A stretch of DNA of 64,000 bases from the NCBI GenBank assembly GCA_003999685.1, contig CP021222.1, forward strand, positions 2,356,001 to 2,420,000, written 5' to 3'. Below the pieces are notes generated by a model. It searched no databases, had not been told where the DNA came from, and saw only the letters and a program-made list of their open reading frames with translations. Both the position numbers and the translations under genes were made by a program. Positions 11,788 through 23,717 of this stretch are shown here, piece by piece (positions within the stretch are counted from its first letter, which is position 1; every line of letters starts with the position of its first letter). The stretch comes from Taiwanofungus camphoratus. Taxonomy: Eukaryota > Basidiomycota > Agaricomycetes > Polyporales > Taiwanofungaceae.

Positions 11788-13939
11788 TCCGCTGTATGAA
11801 TACTGGTTTGTAAAATAATCACAGGGTATGTACAGGGGACCGACCTTTCTCTGACAAGCAGCTCAAGTATTCTATTTTGATTGTGACATAGCCTCAGCTA
11901 GACTTGGCGTGTTTTGAATCTATCTACATGGAAAAATCAAAGTTCCTCATCTACCCATAAATCTGGATAGTCAACCCCGACGAACGGACGGATCATCATT
12001 GGCGACGAGCTCGAACAAGAAGTCTCAGTAAGCTACGAATGTCAATACCAGGCGATCGTAAAACTAAATTTTAGGCTCACCGAGGTTTACGCAGTGAATG
12101 TGGGAATAAATACGGCCCGTCTGCCATGGACCTGCAGCCGCAGGGAATGTGTCTGAACATGACAAAGTAAAGCGTTGAGTAGTCAGTTCCGGCGCAGAGG
12201 CAAATAACATTTGGAGCCGAGATCACATAAATGAGTTTACTTGACATCAGACCTCTTGTAGAATCTTTCAGCATTTTATATCACCGTTAGGCATATAATG
12301 TAGCAGTTCCGAGTCTGATCAGTATTGTATGAGTATGAGCGGATGCTTCGAAGCGGCTTCTTCATTTGCTTTCGATCCTGTTACCCATGCTGCACCATGG
12401 TAACCGCGAATATATGAGATGTCAACGCTAAAGGAAGAATTCCCTTCGGCCATGGCCACCCACTATGGAGACCCGCGCCGACGTGAGACGACGAGGTGAA
12501 GTTAGAAACCTCGATGAGAGGTTTCCTATCGTCTCCTCAATATCATACACCATCGAAGTAGCAAGGAAATTGACGAGCGTGGGTTATCTTCGGGCCCCTC
12601 GAATTGAAATCGGACTTTACGAGGGTTGATCGCCATTCCTGTAGATCCTCAAGCGTGAGCTCTGCATACCCGGGACCCGGTGCATAAATCGAATTGTAGA
12701 AGTGCCGTGACATTGTTGCATGCTGTGTCGGCCATCAGGAAAGCAACTGGGAAAGATACTATCGAGGTCTAGTCTCATGGCGAAATGCTCGCGGCCTGGG
12801 AGAAGCAACGTAGAAAAATTGTCGATCCTGGTATCAAACCTGGTGTCAGTTCACGACAAATGAGTTGCACTTGGAACCGAGTAGGGAAGGTGTTGTCTTC
12901 ATGCGGGGATGCATGAAGACCGCAGACTGGAGACAAACGCCAAAGCCGACCTTGACGCTTTCGAGTCAGTGACCAATTTGGCATACCTACGAATAATGCA
13001 TTGCCTCTTCTGTATCCAAGTCTGACACTACGTTGCCACGCCCTGGAAGCAGCTGGAAGCGTAATACAGGGCCATATCGAGAAGCACCTACTATATACCT
13101 TTCTGGAGCGTACAGAATCCCAAGTTGAAATTGACTCTTGGATCTGGGTTCATGGAACAATTCCGTGTTTTGCAGAGCAGATTCTTGCGTCTGAATGTGC
13201 CCGCAGACCGTCAAATTTACTGACTTGTCAACCCCTTCTTCTCTCTAAAGACGTGGTCGGTACAGGAACAAGGGAGACCGGAAGTCATATCTTGGATGCA
13301 CAATTTCTGCATTCAGGACGTGCGTACAATGCCAATGCATTCATCCAAGACCCAATATGCCATACCAGCCTAAGGCAACCACTGCAGGAATGCTATCTCA
13401 CTTATGTATGCGAAGACACAAACGTGAACAGTTCCCCCTAATGGCCGATTGGACACTGAACGAGCGTTGCTGCCAATCGCACGGCGACGTCAAACAAGAC
13501 GTTCTCAGTTCAAATCAATCGCATGAAGACGGAAACGTGTACGCAATAAGATAGCCAAATCTACAGTGCTTCCCAGTTATCAAATCAAGCTAAAAAGTGG
13601 ATGAAACAGGGATGATGGAGGACATGCATGCGTGACAACAGACCATAAACAGAACAAGCGCGATTGGATGTATGTATATGTATGTGGGCTGCAGAATGGT
13701 ATATGAAAGGCACAATAGGCACCGCGAATAATGATGTATACGATATGGAACAGGGACAGTCGGACTGGACGGAAGTAAAAGATACAAGAGGCGCTAGATT
13801 GAGCATAGCCGTGTGAGCCCAGAATGAACGGATGGTAGCTACTATAGGGAGCATGGGGGAAGGTGACAGACGACAAACCGGACAGGAGACGACTGATACG
13901 TGTGAGTGTCCGATCGCGCGATTAGACCAACGAAACAAT
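11788..13939. other. Gene-poor stretch
   Basis: About 2.1 kb with only short, unrecognised open frames. The longest is about 146 codons on the plus strand at 13001-13441, with no motif and no support. A small perfect hairpin lies at 12505-12525 (GAAACCTC, 5-nt loop, GAGGTTTC). The last 350 bases are probably the 3' UTR of the minus-strand gene that follows. Confidence 0.45.
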
Positions 13940-14872
13940 CTACGAGGAGACGCCCTCGCACTCCATCTCGTCTGGAGTGGGCAGCGGTAACGGCACTGCA
14001 GCCGGCGAGAGCGCAACAGCAGCAGCAGGAGGGGGGGTTGGAGACACAGGAGACGCGGTGGGCGGACGAAGGAGGTTGTTCATGGCATTGTCATAGGAAG
14101 GGTGCCGCTGGAAGGGATTGCGAGTGTGCATGCGGGAGACAGGTGACGCTACAACAAAAATGTTAGCTGCAAGTCGCTCTGCAAACCTGATAAGGCCATT
14201 ACTGACCTAAAGAGCCCCCGATGAGTTTGAACGGGTATGCGGGTGTCGTGCTGTCCTTGCGAATGTCGTCGGCGGGGTCAGTAAGCGTCAGGCCGAGGCC
14301 CTCAGGAAGGGAGGGACTGAGGCTGCAAGACGTAGGACGGCGGTACGAGAAGAACGCATGGGGAGCATTCGCATTGCTTGCGCGCAAGACCGGAGAAGTC
14401 GGCGGGAAGCGCAGCGTAGACGACTGCAGGATCGACAGAAACTCCTCGAGCGCCTCCGACGGGAGGTTCGACCTGCGCGCGCACAACGGATCAGCACACT
14501 AAGACCCTTCATTGAACGCACCGGAACATCTCGTCGACAGATCGCAGCTCGCGCATCCTGCAGTCAAAGAGATCGGAGAGGACGAGCGACGTACCGAGGA
14601 GAGGCGCGGGGAGACACAGGGTCCCGTTCGGGCGCGGGTTCGGTGGTTTTAGCGTCCTCTTGCACTACGTTGACCTCTTCACTGCCCAATTTGAGACGAT
14701 CGACACTCTCTACAGGGGCGTGGACGATGCGCACGCCGGGTGCTCGCGCCTGGGGGCGGTGAATGGCAGACTGAAAGTGAGAATAAGGAGAAGGAGTGGG
14801 CGCGCCCGGGGTGGCGAGTCGCACCGGGCGGGGAGCGACAAGGACGATGTTGTCGTGGGCATTAAAGTTCAT
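13940..14872 (-). CDS. Proline/serine-rich protein of unknown function
   Basis: Four exons fit in phase (minus order): 14595-14872, 14522-14557, 14207-14472 and 13940-14148, giving 262 residues. The N-terminus starts MNFNAHDNIVLVAPRPVR. A short helical core follows (MRELRSVDEMFRSNLPSEAL, then EEFLSILQSSTLRFPP), then a segment SLPEGLGLTLTDPADDIRKD. The tail is proline- and alanine-rich (TASPVSPTPPPAAAVALSP) and ends EMECEGVSS. No signal peptide or membrane segment is seen. The exon structure is clean, so the gene is well supported. The function is not known to me; low complexity at both ends suggests a regulatory or scaffold role, which is only a guess. Confidence 0.75.
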
Positions 14873-15400
14873 TGTTAGATGGTTATGCTAAAGGTGTGTC
14901 TTGCAAAACTGGAGTGAAGAGGGCGAACAAAGGCGAACAGGCCCGGAGTGGCTGGCTGTTTGTGCCTATTTGTGCAGTCTTCCACATCTGGAATCTGATG
15001 TGATTGGCCACGCGACGCCCAGGCCGTCACAGGCTGTTGCACATCTGCTCGCCGCTGCCGGTCCCTGCTCCATGTCTTTGGTGCTCACACGCAGGCACTC
15101 CATTTACCTGCAACTGCATAAATACCGCGGGGGATCGTCGCACACGACGAGCTCAAGCGGGGCCATGATAACGAGGTAAGTGCACTGGGTACTCTGTTTG
15201 CCCTGTAGAGACCATTATGATCCTCGCACGCACGAAAAGTAGCGGCTTCCGTGTACCTAGACGGCGTAATACACGTAATTAGTTATGTCTTCAGGATCAG
15301 ATTCTCCTATCTAAAAACGTCACTGGCTCAGTGCTTATAAGCTCCCGGGCCCCCGATTCCATGGCTTGCTCCTTGCCAGTCTCCAACAAGTCGAGCAGCC
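14873..15400. other. Intergenic region between divergent genes
   Basis: 528 bp separate the minus-strand proline-rich gene from the plus-strand transporter. It should hold both promoters. A TAAATACCGC stretch near 15118 and an AT-rich patch around 15260-15300 are the only promoter-like features. No coding signal is apparent. Confidence 0.4.
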
Positions 15401-17640
15401 ATGGTGGGGACTCTATCAGGCTCGTCCAGCGGTCCCGCACAAAATGGCGTCGCGCAGCGAATTTTCGACGAACAGGACCTGGGCACCAACGCGAGCGCCC
15501 TCGAGAGCCAGAAGCACGACTTTGGCAGCGAAGACTCAAAGGGGCCACGAAAAGCCACTCCCCTCCCTAAAGTCCAACTCTTGACACTATGTGCCGTAAG
15601 GCTTGTCGATCCCATCGCCTTCACGCAGATATTCCCCTACGTGAACGAGATGATGGAACGCCTCCATCTCACGAAAGACCCGTCCAAGATCGGCTTCTAC
15701 AGCGGCATGGTGGTGAGCGCCGTGTCCCTGGAACTGTGCTCACAAGGTGAAGTCGGTGCTCAGCTGCACCGATGTTTTTGGGTTTATAGGAGAGCAGCTT
15801 CGCGGTATCGCAGCTGTGCTGTATCTACAACTGGGCCAAGGTTTCTGGTGGGTGGCATCTTCTGGGACTGATCTCAGAACGACACTCATTCCACTGCTCA
15901 GACAACATAGGCCGCAGACCCGTAGTGCTAGCAGGGATCCTGGGAATCGGTGTCTCAACTATGCTGTTGGGACTATCGCACAGTTTAGCGGGCGTACTGC
16001 TTGCTCGATGTGTCGGTGTGTTGTTTTTGCCACTCACTTGGGGCGTGTTGACCAATGAGCCTCCCTGCAGCTGGTATCTTCTCCGGCAACATTGCCGTGA
16101 TTCACTCAGTCCTCGGCGAACTCACCGATTCTACTAATCAAGCAATCGCCTTTCCCATCTACGGCCTGTTCTGGCCCTTGGGGGCCATCATCGGGTACGC
16201 AATCAATATCAATGCTTCTTTTGTGTGCCGTGTAGCGGCTGCGTTCTGACTTCTTTTACGTCTCTGTAGGCCCCTGCTGGGTGGGACACTCTCCGATCCA
16301 GCCACAAAATATCCAAAATACTTCAACTATGACTTCCTCAAGGCGTACCCGTACTTCCTGCCATGCTTCGTCGCGGGAGTCATTTCCCTCATGGGCGCCA
16401 CCCTGGTGTACTGCTTCTTAGAAGAAGTCCGTGTTCATCGTCCTTTCATTAGTTCGCGAACTAATGAACCTTGATCGCAGACGCTGCCCAGCAAACGAAA
16501 CAAGGACAACTACCTCCCGATGCGGCAGATCGGGTCAGAACACAGATGCGCGGACCCAGAAAAGCCGCCGCAAACCGCAAGCATGAAAATGTTGTTTTCG
16601 ATACCAATCATCCGCGCACTATGTATTAGTGGATTCGCACTGGCGTTCCTGTCAGTATTGCGTTTGGCTGCTCACAGGCTTCTGGCATTTTTTTTGCTGA
16701 TACTGTAGATGCATAGCAACACAGGGTTTGACGTCACATTTGGTATGCAGTCATGCTTTGGGTTTGATGCCATCGTTGACTCGAGGGCATGATGCAGTGT
16801 TATTTAGCTATTCCCCAATTCAGCGGGGCGGTCTCTCCTTCTCTGTGCGTCTACCGCCATAATCATGCGCCTCCGGCGACACTGACCATCTGATAAAATC
16901 TCTTCCGTTCGACCTTCATCCGGCCCCGATCCTGGCCCCGACTCCGCACACCCCACTCGCTCCCGGATCCCAACTCCACCAGGCCTCGCAAATCGGATAC
17001 GCGCTCGCAACATCGGGCGCCATCTCCGCGGCGCTGCAACTTTTCTGCATGCCATACCTCCTGCGGCGCTTCGACCACGCGCGCATGTACAACTTTTGCA
17101 TGGGCATATGGCCGTTGGCATACGCGCTCCTCCCCGGGCTCAACCTCATCGCACGCGGGGGTCTCGATGCGGAGGGGCAGATTACGCCTACTGCGCGCGC
17201 GTTCGTGTGGATCGGCATCGCGTTGCTGCTCGGGCTCGCGCGCACTGCGTGTCTTGCGTACTCGTGGGTCTCCTGGTGCTTGCCGGTATTAGTAATTAGC
17301 ATTGATTTTCATTATATTGACGTAGGGTCAATATGATCCTCGTGAAAGACAGCGCGCCAGACCCATCCGCCTTGGGGGCAACGAATGGCCTTTGCCAGTT
17401 CTTTATGGTGGGTTCATCAAGTGGACTAATTGATCTGCTGAAATACATGGCATATATCCTCTCTAGTGCTTTGCTCGGTCTTTCAGCCCGGCATTCGCGA
17501 GCACTGTCTTTGCGTTCTCGAATGGCTTCGACTTTATACTCCTCCGCTACTTGTGGGTAATGGTGATGGTCATTTTATCTTTCTTGGGTACGACGTTGTC
17601 GCGTCGCATCTCGGAGGGCCGGCGCACACCACACTCATAA
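15401..17640 (+). CDS. Major facilitator superfamily transporter (DHA1-like, ZIF/tetracycline-resistance type)
   Basis: A 12-helix plasma or vacuolar membrane transporter. The first exon gives a hydrophilic N-terminus, then LPKVQLLTLCAVRLVDPIAF, TQIFPYVNEMM and KIGFYSGMV. After an intron comes ESSFAVSQLCCIYNWAKVSD, then NIGRRPVVLAGILGIG. This carries the MFS motif A region (D-x-x-GRRPV) between helices 2 and 3. Later exons give HSVLGELTDSTNQAIAFPIY, LGAIIGPLLGGTLSDP (motif C type), FLPCFVAGVISLMGATLVYC, then the C-terminal helices, ending SEGRRTPHS. About eight exons; the stop is at 17638-17640. This subfamily often exports drugs or small organic molecules; the substrate cannot be told. The 3' spacer 17641-17986 shows nothing. 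Confidence 0.85.
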
Positions 17641-17986
17641 GTAGGGCAAAGAGGAATAGGTGAACAATAGAAAGAGTTTTAATTATAACTCGCACTTTGC
17701 AACGTTATAGAATGATTCTTGCATGTTTATTGTTTCAGCGGCTCCTCAGAGCTTACCAACAGAAGATGTCCCGTTCTGGTTCATACAATGATTGGTCCCG
17801 AAAAATGAAGAGCCGGTGATCGCATCGTGCAAATGAACAGAGTCTTGGCAGTTAGGCCCATATGCCCTTCAGCTACCATGCGTACCACCAGGTATATTGT
17901 ACAGTCAGATCAGAGCAAAGAAAGCAGGTCATGAATCTCGTGAATCACATCAGGGGAATTGCCCTAGTAACAAGTACTCTCGCATC

Positions 17987-20900
17987 TACAGTTTCGACGG
18001 CACTGGTGCGGAGGATCCGTAGAGCGCATCCAGCTGGCCCTTGAACTTGGCATACGTTTCTTTCCTGTATTAGAGAGAAATAATTATTATCTGTATTGGT
18101 TCAAATTGCATGATGCTGCGTCACGTACCGGCGAATCTTGAACGTTGGTGTCAAGCATCCGTTGTCAACTGTAAACGGCTCCATGGTGAGATGGATCTTT
18201 TTGATCATCTCAAAGCTAGCATAGGAAATAGTGATGAACCAATTAGTTTGCGGCTACGTTCCCGTCCGGTGAGTGTGAGCCACTAACCCTTTCAGTTTCT
18301 GCTCCTGGGCTGTCTTGGTGAGCTCCGAGACTACCGCAGCGTTCACCTTGGAGTCCTTGACCGCCTGAGCCAATCGTGCGCCATCCTCATGAGAGATCGT
18401 TTCGCCGTACAGTTTCGAAAGGAATCCCGCGAATTGCACGGGGTCGGGGACAACGACGGCGAGTAAGTATGACTGTAGCGAGTCACCGTGTACGAACAGC
18501 TGCGCGACAAGCGGACACGAGCTGTACACGTTCTCCACGTTCTCCAGCCCAACATACTCACCCTGTGCAAGTTTCATGATGTTCTAATACCCACAAGTAA
18601 GCAAACGTACGATTAAGATATAAACATAGATTATCACAGACCTTCACTCGATCAATGATCTTCAGCCGACCATGAGAGTCGAACTCGCCGACGTCACCAG
18701 TATGCACCCAGCCCTCCTCGTCGATCGTCGCTTTTGTATTTGCTTCATCTACATATCACTTCGATAAGAATGACGCCGGAGTAGGGGGGGATTAGCTAAC
18801 CCTTGTAATAGCCCTTGAAGCAGTGGTCTCCCCGAGTGCATATCTCACCACGGGGATTGGGCTTGTCTTCCGAGGTGTAGCCCATCGCGGGCACGTCGAT
18901 GAGCTTGAGCTCCGTATTCGGGATGGGCGGGCCGACAGTGCCGCTCGATGACGGGTCATAAGGCCAAACGTGCGTGCAACTCCCACAGTTCTCCGTCATA
19001 CCGTACCTGATCGTCGGGTGTACACAATGGTGTCAGACTTAGAGATATACCTTAGCATAAGCACGGTATTCCTTACCCTATTTGACAGTCATGAGCAATG
19101 GAAGACAATACTAGCTCAAGGCGCCGCACCTTCGAGAATATCTGCACCCAGAGATATGCGCAGGAAATCCATGACAGTCGGGCTGATGGGCGCCGAACCG
19201 CACGCCATAAGCTGTACTCTACCACCAAGCGCCGCTGCTACCTACCAGACGATGCTGTCAGTACGGACAACCCTGTGTATCTACAATAAAAGTGAACCTA
19301 CTTTGCTAAACACCAGCCTATCCCAGAATGCGTGCGTACGCTGACCGGTAGCACGCAGCTTCATGAGCTTCACCTGTGTCGCCTTGTTGAAAAGCGCACC
19401 CTTCAGCCCAGGAGCAGTCGCCGCGACCATCGCTGCCTGATATATACGGTTGAGCACACGCGGAACAGTAGCGACGAACGTCGGCTTGAGCAGCTGGATG
19501 TCCTCGAGCAGGCGAAGCGGGTCGCCCGTGCTGAATCCAATGCGTCCGCCCACGGCCATGTTGCACAGGGCCATGACACGCTGCACGGGAAGCCGACGTG
19601 AGTAGGAAACATCCTCCTCGATCGCGATGGTTTGTGCGATGGAAGCGTACCTCGTAGATATGGGCCAGGGGGAGGTAAGAGATTGCACATTTGTCACCAA
19701 CGACGTCATAAGCGTACAGCTGGCCGTGTACAGCATTGGCGAGGTTCCCATGGGTTAAAAGCACGCCTGTATAGCGTCAACACTGCAGCTGCCCTTGCGG
19801 AGCACTACACTCACCTTTAGGGTTGCCTGTGGTGCCCTGATCAAAAGGTATTCAGCATTCAGACTACAGCCGATACGCGTGCTCACGTACGGACGTGTAG
19901 CAAATGGCGCATAGCTGGTCTGCAGTCGGTGTGATGGGCTCAGTCGCATTGGCGGCACCGAGCTCTTCCACTATACAAATTCCACGTAAGGGACAACCTA
20001 CAGATTGGGTCATGTGCTCGCGTACGTTCAGGCAGGTCCATAACCTTAACATTCCGTTCCTCTGCCCATGAAGCGAGAACCCTCTTGGTCTCCTCGGAAA
20101 GAGGGTCCATGGAGACAATCACCTTCATGACAGGCACGCGCGGTGCCAGCTTGAGCAAGAACGGAATATGATTCGCGGTTGCGAAAACCACGGAGAGTTC
20201 TGCATGGTTGATGCTGCATTCAAGTCTGACCTCAGACATTGACAACTTCAAGGGATGCCGGACTCACATGTATTCTACGTGACAGCCGCAGGAAAAGAAG
20301 AACTCAAATTAGGCCTTGCCAACGGCATGCTCAGACAGCAGGAGACAGAGGGCGACCTCACCAACAGAGTCCTTGCCGAGCGTGTCGTAAAGGCTAACTC
20401 CCACCTTGCCGTAAGCATGCAGCGCCAGGTCGACAACCTGCCATTCTGCGAGCAACGGACGTCAGGAAGGATGTTTCGTGATGGTGGGGTGGCATACCCG
20501 GTGTGTTCCGACTCCAGATCCCTACGGTGTCCAACTGGCCCCCTCCCAAGACACCGGTCTGGAACAGTTTCTGCAGTGCACTGCCGACAGCACGCCTGCG
20601 GGTATCTACTGCAGGCCATGATTGCCAGACGTAATGGTCGGCGAACTTTAGCGGCTGCGTGGAGACGAGCGGACGGTGTCCAAGGAAAGGCCCATTGTTC
20701 GAGCACTTCAGACCCTCTTCGAACACCTCCACCAGAGTCGTGAAGGTACCAGGGGACTGTAGGGTGCAGAATTCATACAACGCTGGAATAAGTAATACCT
20801 GATATGTTCAACATGCCACATAGACGACAGGGCATGGAAGAAGAACCGTACTAGTGCGATAGTGGCCTGAAATCGCGACGGTATTGATTCAATTGGTTTG

Positions 20901-21022
20901 ATATATGAATAGGGGGAAGAAGTACCTGTCTGCCCTGGTCTTCTGGTGCCCGGCAGCTCTATGGCTTGTCTAGAGTAGTCAGCGTTAGAGGGAAAGGGTA
21001 CCGGTGCGTTGTACTTGGACAT
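17987..21022 (-). CDS. Long-chain acyl-CoA synthetase with peroxisomal SKL signal
   Basis: It activates long-chain fatty acids to acyl-CoA with ATP. Start [20 protein letters not shown] at 21022. The AMP-binding (ANL) parts appear in order: [23 protein letters not shown], the P-loop-like [13 protein letters not shown] split by an intron near 19830-19880, [64 protein letters not shown], a [12 protein letters not shown]-type segment, [19 protein letters not shown] and LTPTFKIRR. The last exon ends SSAPVPSKL and then stop, a canonical PTS1. Together with the family this points to a peroxisomal Faa2-like enzyme feeding beta-oxidation. About eleven exons. Long open frames on the opposite strand are shadows. 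Confidence 0.9.
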
Positions 21023-21499
21023 GGTCTCTGATAAGGGGGCAGACGAAAGCCAAGTGCACGCCTAATAACCCGTGGAGGAAGGTGTGCAGATTGGGGAACG
21101 GTATTAAGCTGTTAGAGAATGGTATTCTCCTGATCAGCATGCGGGCCATAGATCAATGTCCGCGTGTACGTGATAGATCACCGGGGCTCGCCCGGATCAC
21201 ATGTCAATTCTTGGCCGCCCTCCGACCTTCTGGCCGAGCGCGCCTTCCTCACAACACTGATAGAATTCCAAGTACATACTGCTATGCTCCATACCCGTAT
21301 TCAAGAAACAGCGCCGGCTGTCCATTCTGTTCGTATTTCAATTATTATTTCAAAGCAAGAGGTTCACTGCCAGGCACTTCTGCGTCGATGAGCCAACCAC
21401 CGGTCAGTGCAGCCGTGCAAACGCCGCATCAAACCTCCTGTGAGTGCTGCGTATGAATGCCTGTGGCACGGCTTTCGGCACGGCAGGCATCGGGTCGAG

Positions 21500-21919
21500 C
21501 TACATACGACCTTCAATCTGGCAAATGCAACACACACGCAGCTCTCTGGAGAAGACCGTTGGAGGTTGGGGATCGTCCAGAATTCCCTCGCAATAATCAC
21601 GAACAGCCACTTGGCACTCCTTACGTTTCGAAGCTTCGTTGAGGGACCATTCATTCTTGGTTCGCGTTAAGTAGCTGGGAGATATCGGCAGTGACGCAAG
21701 TCCCCGACCGCTGATATTGCCCAAAGTCAGTCGCTGTTCGCAGTAACATGCAGTCTGAGAAATTTGCGACAGGGCACTGCCGCTAAGAATGAGTATCGGA
21801 CCGTGATGTGGTCCGAGTCTGGGCATATCTGCCTGGTGACACTCGGTTGTCAGACTAATTTCAACAAGACATTCGCAAGTGCACTGCAAGACTAATAGTA
21901 CAAGTGAGAACACGATCAT
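21500..21919 (-). CDS. Candidate small cysteine-rich secreted protein
   Basis: A single open frame of 139 codons from an ATG at 21919. It begins MIVFSLVLLVLQCTCEC, which looks like a short hydrophobic signal sequence, and contains about 11 cysteines, including CTCEC and VCCICQ pairs. An AT-rich TATA-like word sits just upstream, about 40 bases from the ATG. There is no family match that I recognise and no intron. The frame lies in the 968-bp gap between the acyl-CoA synthetase and the EF-hand gene. It could be chance. Spliced alternatives were not found. Confidence 0.25.
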   Translation of the reverse strand: MIVFSLVLLVLQCTCECLVEISLTTECHQADMPRLGPHHGPILILSGSALSQISQTACYCEQRLTLGNISGRGLASLPISPSYLTRTKNEWSLNEASKRKECQVAVRDYCEGILDDPQPPTVFSRELRVCCICQIEGRM

Positions 21920-21990
21920 AAATACGTATCCTAGCTTCAATGTCAGGTTTGAAGGACTGGGTATATAATTACACGAACGCTACGGTGCAC

Positions 21991-23122
21991 TCAGAACAAT
22001 CTACGCGGTCTGATCAATGCTTGAGGACAAGTACAGGACAGCCTCGCCGACTTACCCTCATGAAATCTTCATAATTTAGTTGGACCCAGCCGTCTCGGTC
22101 TGTGTCCACGCTGAACACGCATTCAGTTTTCTGCTGGAGATGAGAATTGGAGCACTCCTACCGTTGGAAAGATTCTGTTAGTTGCTTCACCACCACACAC
22201 GCCCTCACAAATCGATCGAACGTGATCCCAGGTGGAGGACCATATCCGGCTGACGGTCCTGAAGCTATGATACAAAGTGTGAAATTCGTCGAACTTGTGT
22301 CTGGTACATCATGCTAGACTTGGACACTCACCATATTTTTGCTCAATTAGAGTCAGAATGGATGGTGACAAGTTGTATCCGAAGCTACGCAAAGCCTCAG
22401 CAAGCTCATAGCCATCAATAGAGCCGGAGCGGTCCTTGTCAAAATGCCTGAAGACGTCTTGCCAGTCTGAGATGTACTTCCAGAGCCCGGAAAACTCTAG
22501 ATGGTGACAATCAGTCAAGAGTGTAAACCCATGCACGGATCCTGCTACCTGAGAAACCAATCGTTCCACTTCTATCCGTATCCTGAGATGACACATATGA
22601 ATAGATGCGCGAAGCAGAGGAGAGGCCAGACACAACGTACGAAGATGTTCATCAGCATCTTGACTGTATCCAAATCGAATTCTGAAGATCATTGTCAGTA
22701 TCGCGAGCCGTTTACATATCTATGCATAGCGCTTTACGCGCCAGACAAGTGGATGCGACACTTGAAGGACACTCACTGGTCCAGTTCCCTATTCAGTCGA
22801 TACACCCTTATCAGCGCTATTCCGATGGACACAACCCGGGCTCAAAGTGCTCACCATTGACCAACGCAGCCTGTAGCTCGTTCACCGAAATTGCGCCCGA
22901 GCGATCTGTATCGACCGCTGAGAACCATTGCCATAGTTGCGGGTCCGCCCCCATGGGTGGTCCAGCATTCACGGGCGCGTACCCGCCATAGGCACCCCCG
23001 TACGATACATTCGGGCTGATCTGTGGGGGCGGCGCAGGACTCGTGCGGTACGACTGTGAAGGACGGTGATGATGGTGATGGTGGTGGTGGCTACCCTGGC
23101 TGGAGCTGTAGTGCAGAGACAT
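21991..23122 (-). CDS. PEF1: Penta-EF-hand calcium-binding protein (PEF1/ALG-2/peflin-like)
   Basis: PEF proteins bind calcium and membrane partners; in yeast Pef1 works in bud-site polarity and cation homeostasis. The ATG at 23122 gives a Gly/Pro/Tyr-rich head with eight consecutive histidines, then SYGGAYGGYAPVNAGPP. EF-hand 1 reads SAVDTDRSGAISVNELQAAL. EF-hand 2 is on a separate exon near 22600. EF-hand 3 reads RHFDKDRSGSIDGYELAEAL, then FGYNLSPSILTLIEQKYG. The next exon gives GITFDRFVRACVVVKQLTES and then LDTDRDGWVQLNYEDFM. I place the stop at 21991-21993 after a last intron (FMRLF). Six or so exons. The N-terminus may extend upstream: an open but ATG-less frame (YIPPYQPQSKPP) precedes this start. 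Confidence 0.8.
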
Positions 23123-23717
23123 CGGTGGCTTCGACTGTGGCTGGTATGGGGGGATGTAGAAGATGGCTCGGTGGGAGGCGCTGGCGGACCGCCGAACATT
23201 GCGGAATATAGGTTCGGCGCTTTGGGACTAGCGCAGCAGCTGGCAGCAGCCCGGGCCTGACTCAAGGCTCCAAACTTCGGGCGCAGACAAGTCAGAAGGC
23301 TGAAAGCACTGTACGTATGCGAGCGGCCGCGGTTATGAAATCCCGTATTGGTCTACCTCTCCTCGCATAGCCCACCGAACTGCCTAATGCCAAGTCATCG
23401 CCTCAATTGGGCTCATGCGGCGCAGAAATATCGATGAACACGCAATAAGATATGCCACCGGGAGGACCATTGGTAACCTAAGTGTTCTTACCTTGCGTTA
23501 TGTAGTAAGGGGTGTATATGGTAACGACATTGACAGGAAGCAGCGGGCGCCATGATGATTTTGTTCAGAACCCAAACACATCATTGTCCTGGCTCGTACA
23601 TGTGACCTTTAATTAAGCGTGCTGACGCCGAGAGTTGTGATAATCAGCATGGATGTGAAGAGGGAATATCACGCTGAACACCTAGAGGTTTGAGACTTTC
23701 CATGAAGTTTCTTGACA
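23123..23717. other. Intergenic region, divergent promoters
   Basis: About 0.6 kb between the minus-strand EF-hand gene and the plus-strand HAD gene. The part next to the EF-hand gene may hold its true 5' exon. No other coding signal or repeat was seen. Confidence 0.35.

Noticed and set aside
13001-13441. Plus-strand frame of 146 codons
   Set aside because: No motif, no splice-linked neighbours, no promoter signs; kept only as a note.
20255-20743. Plus-strand frame of 162 codons
   Set aside because: It lies antisense to exons of the acyl-CoA synthetase, which has family motifs in the other direction.
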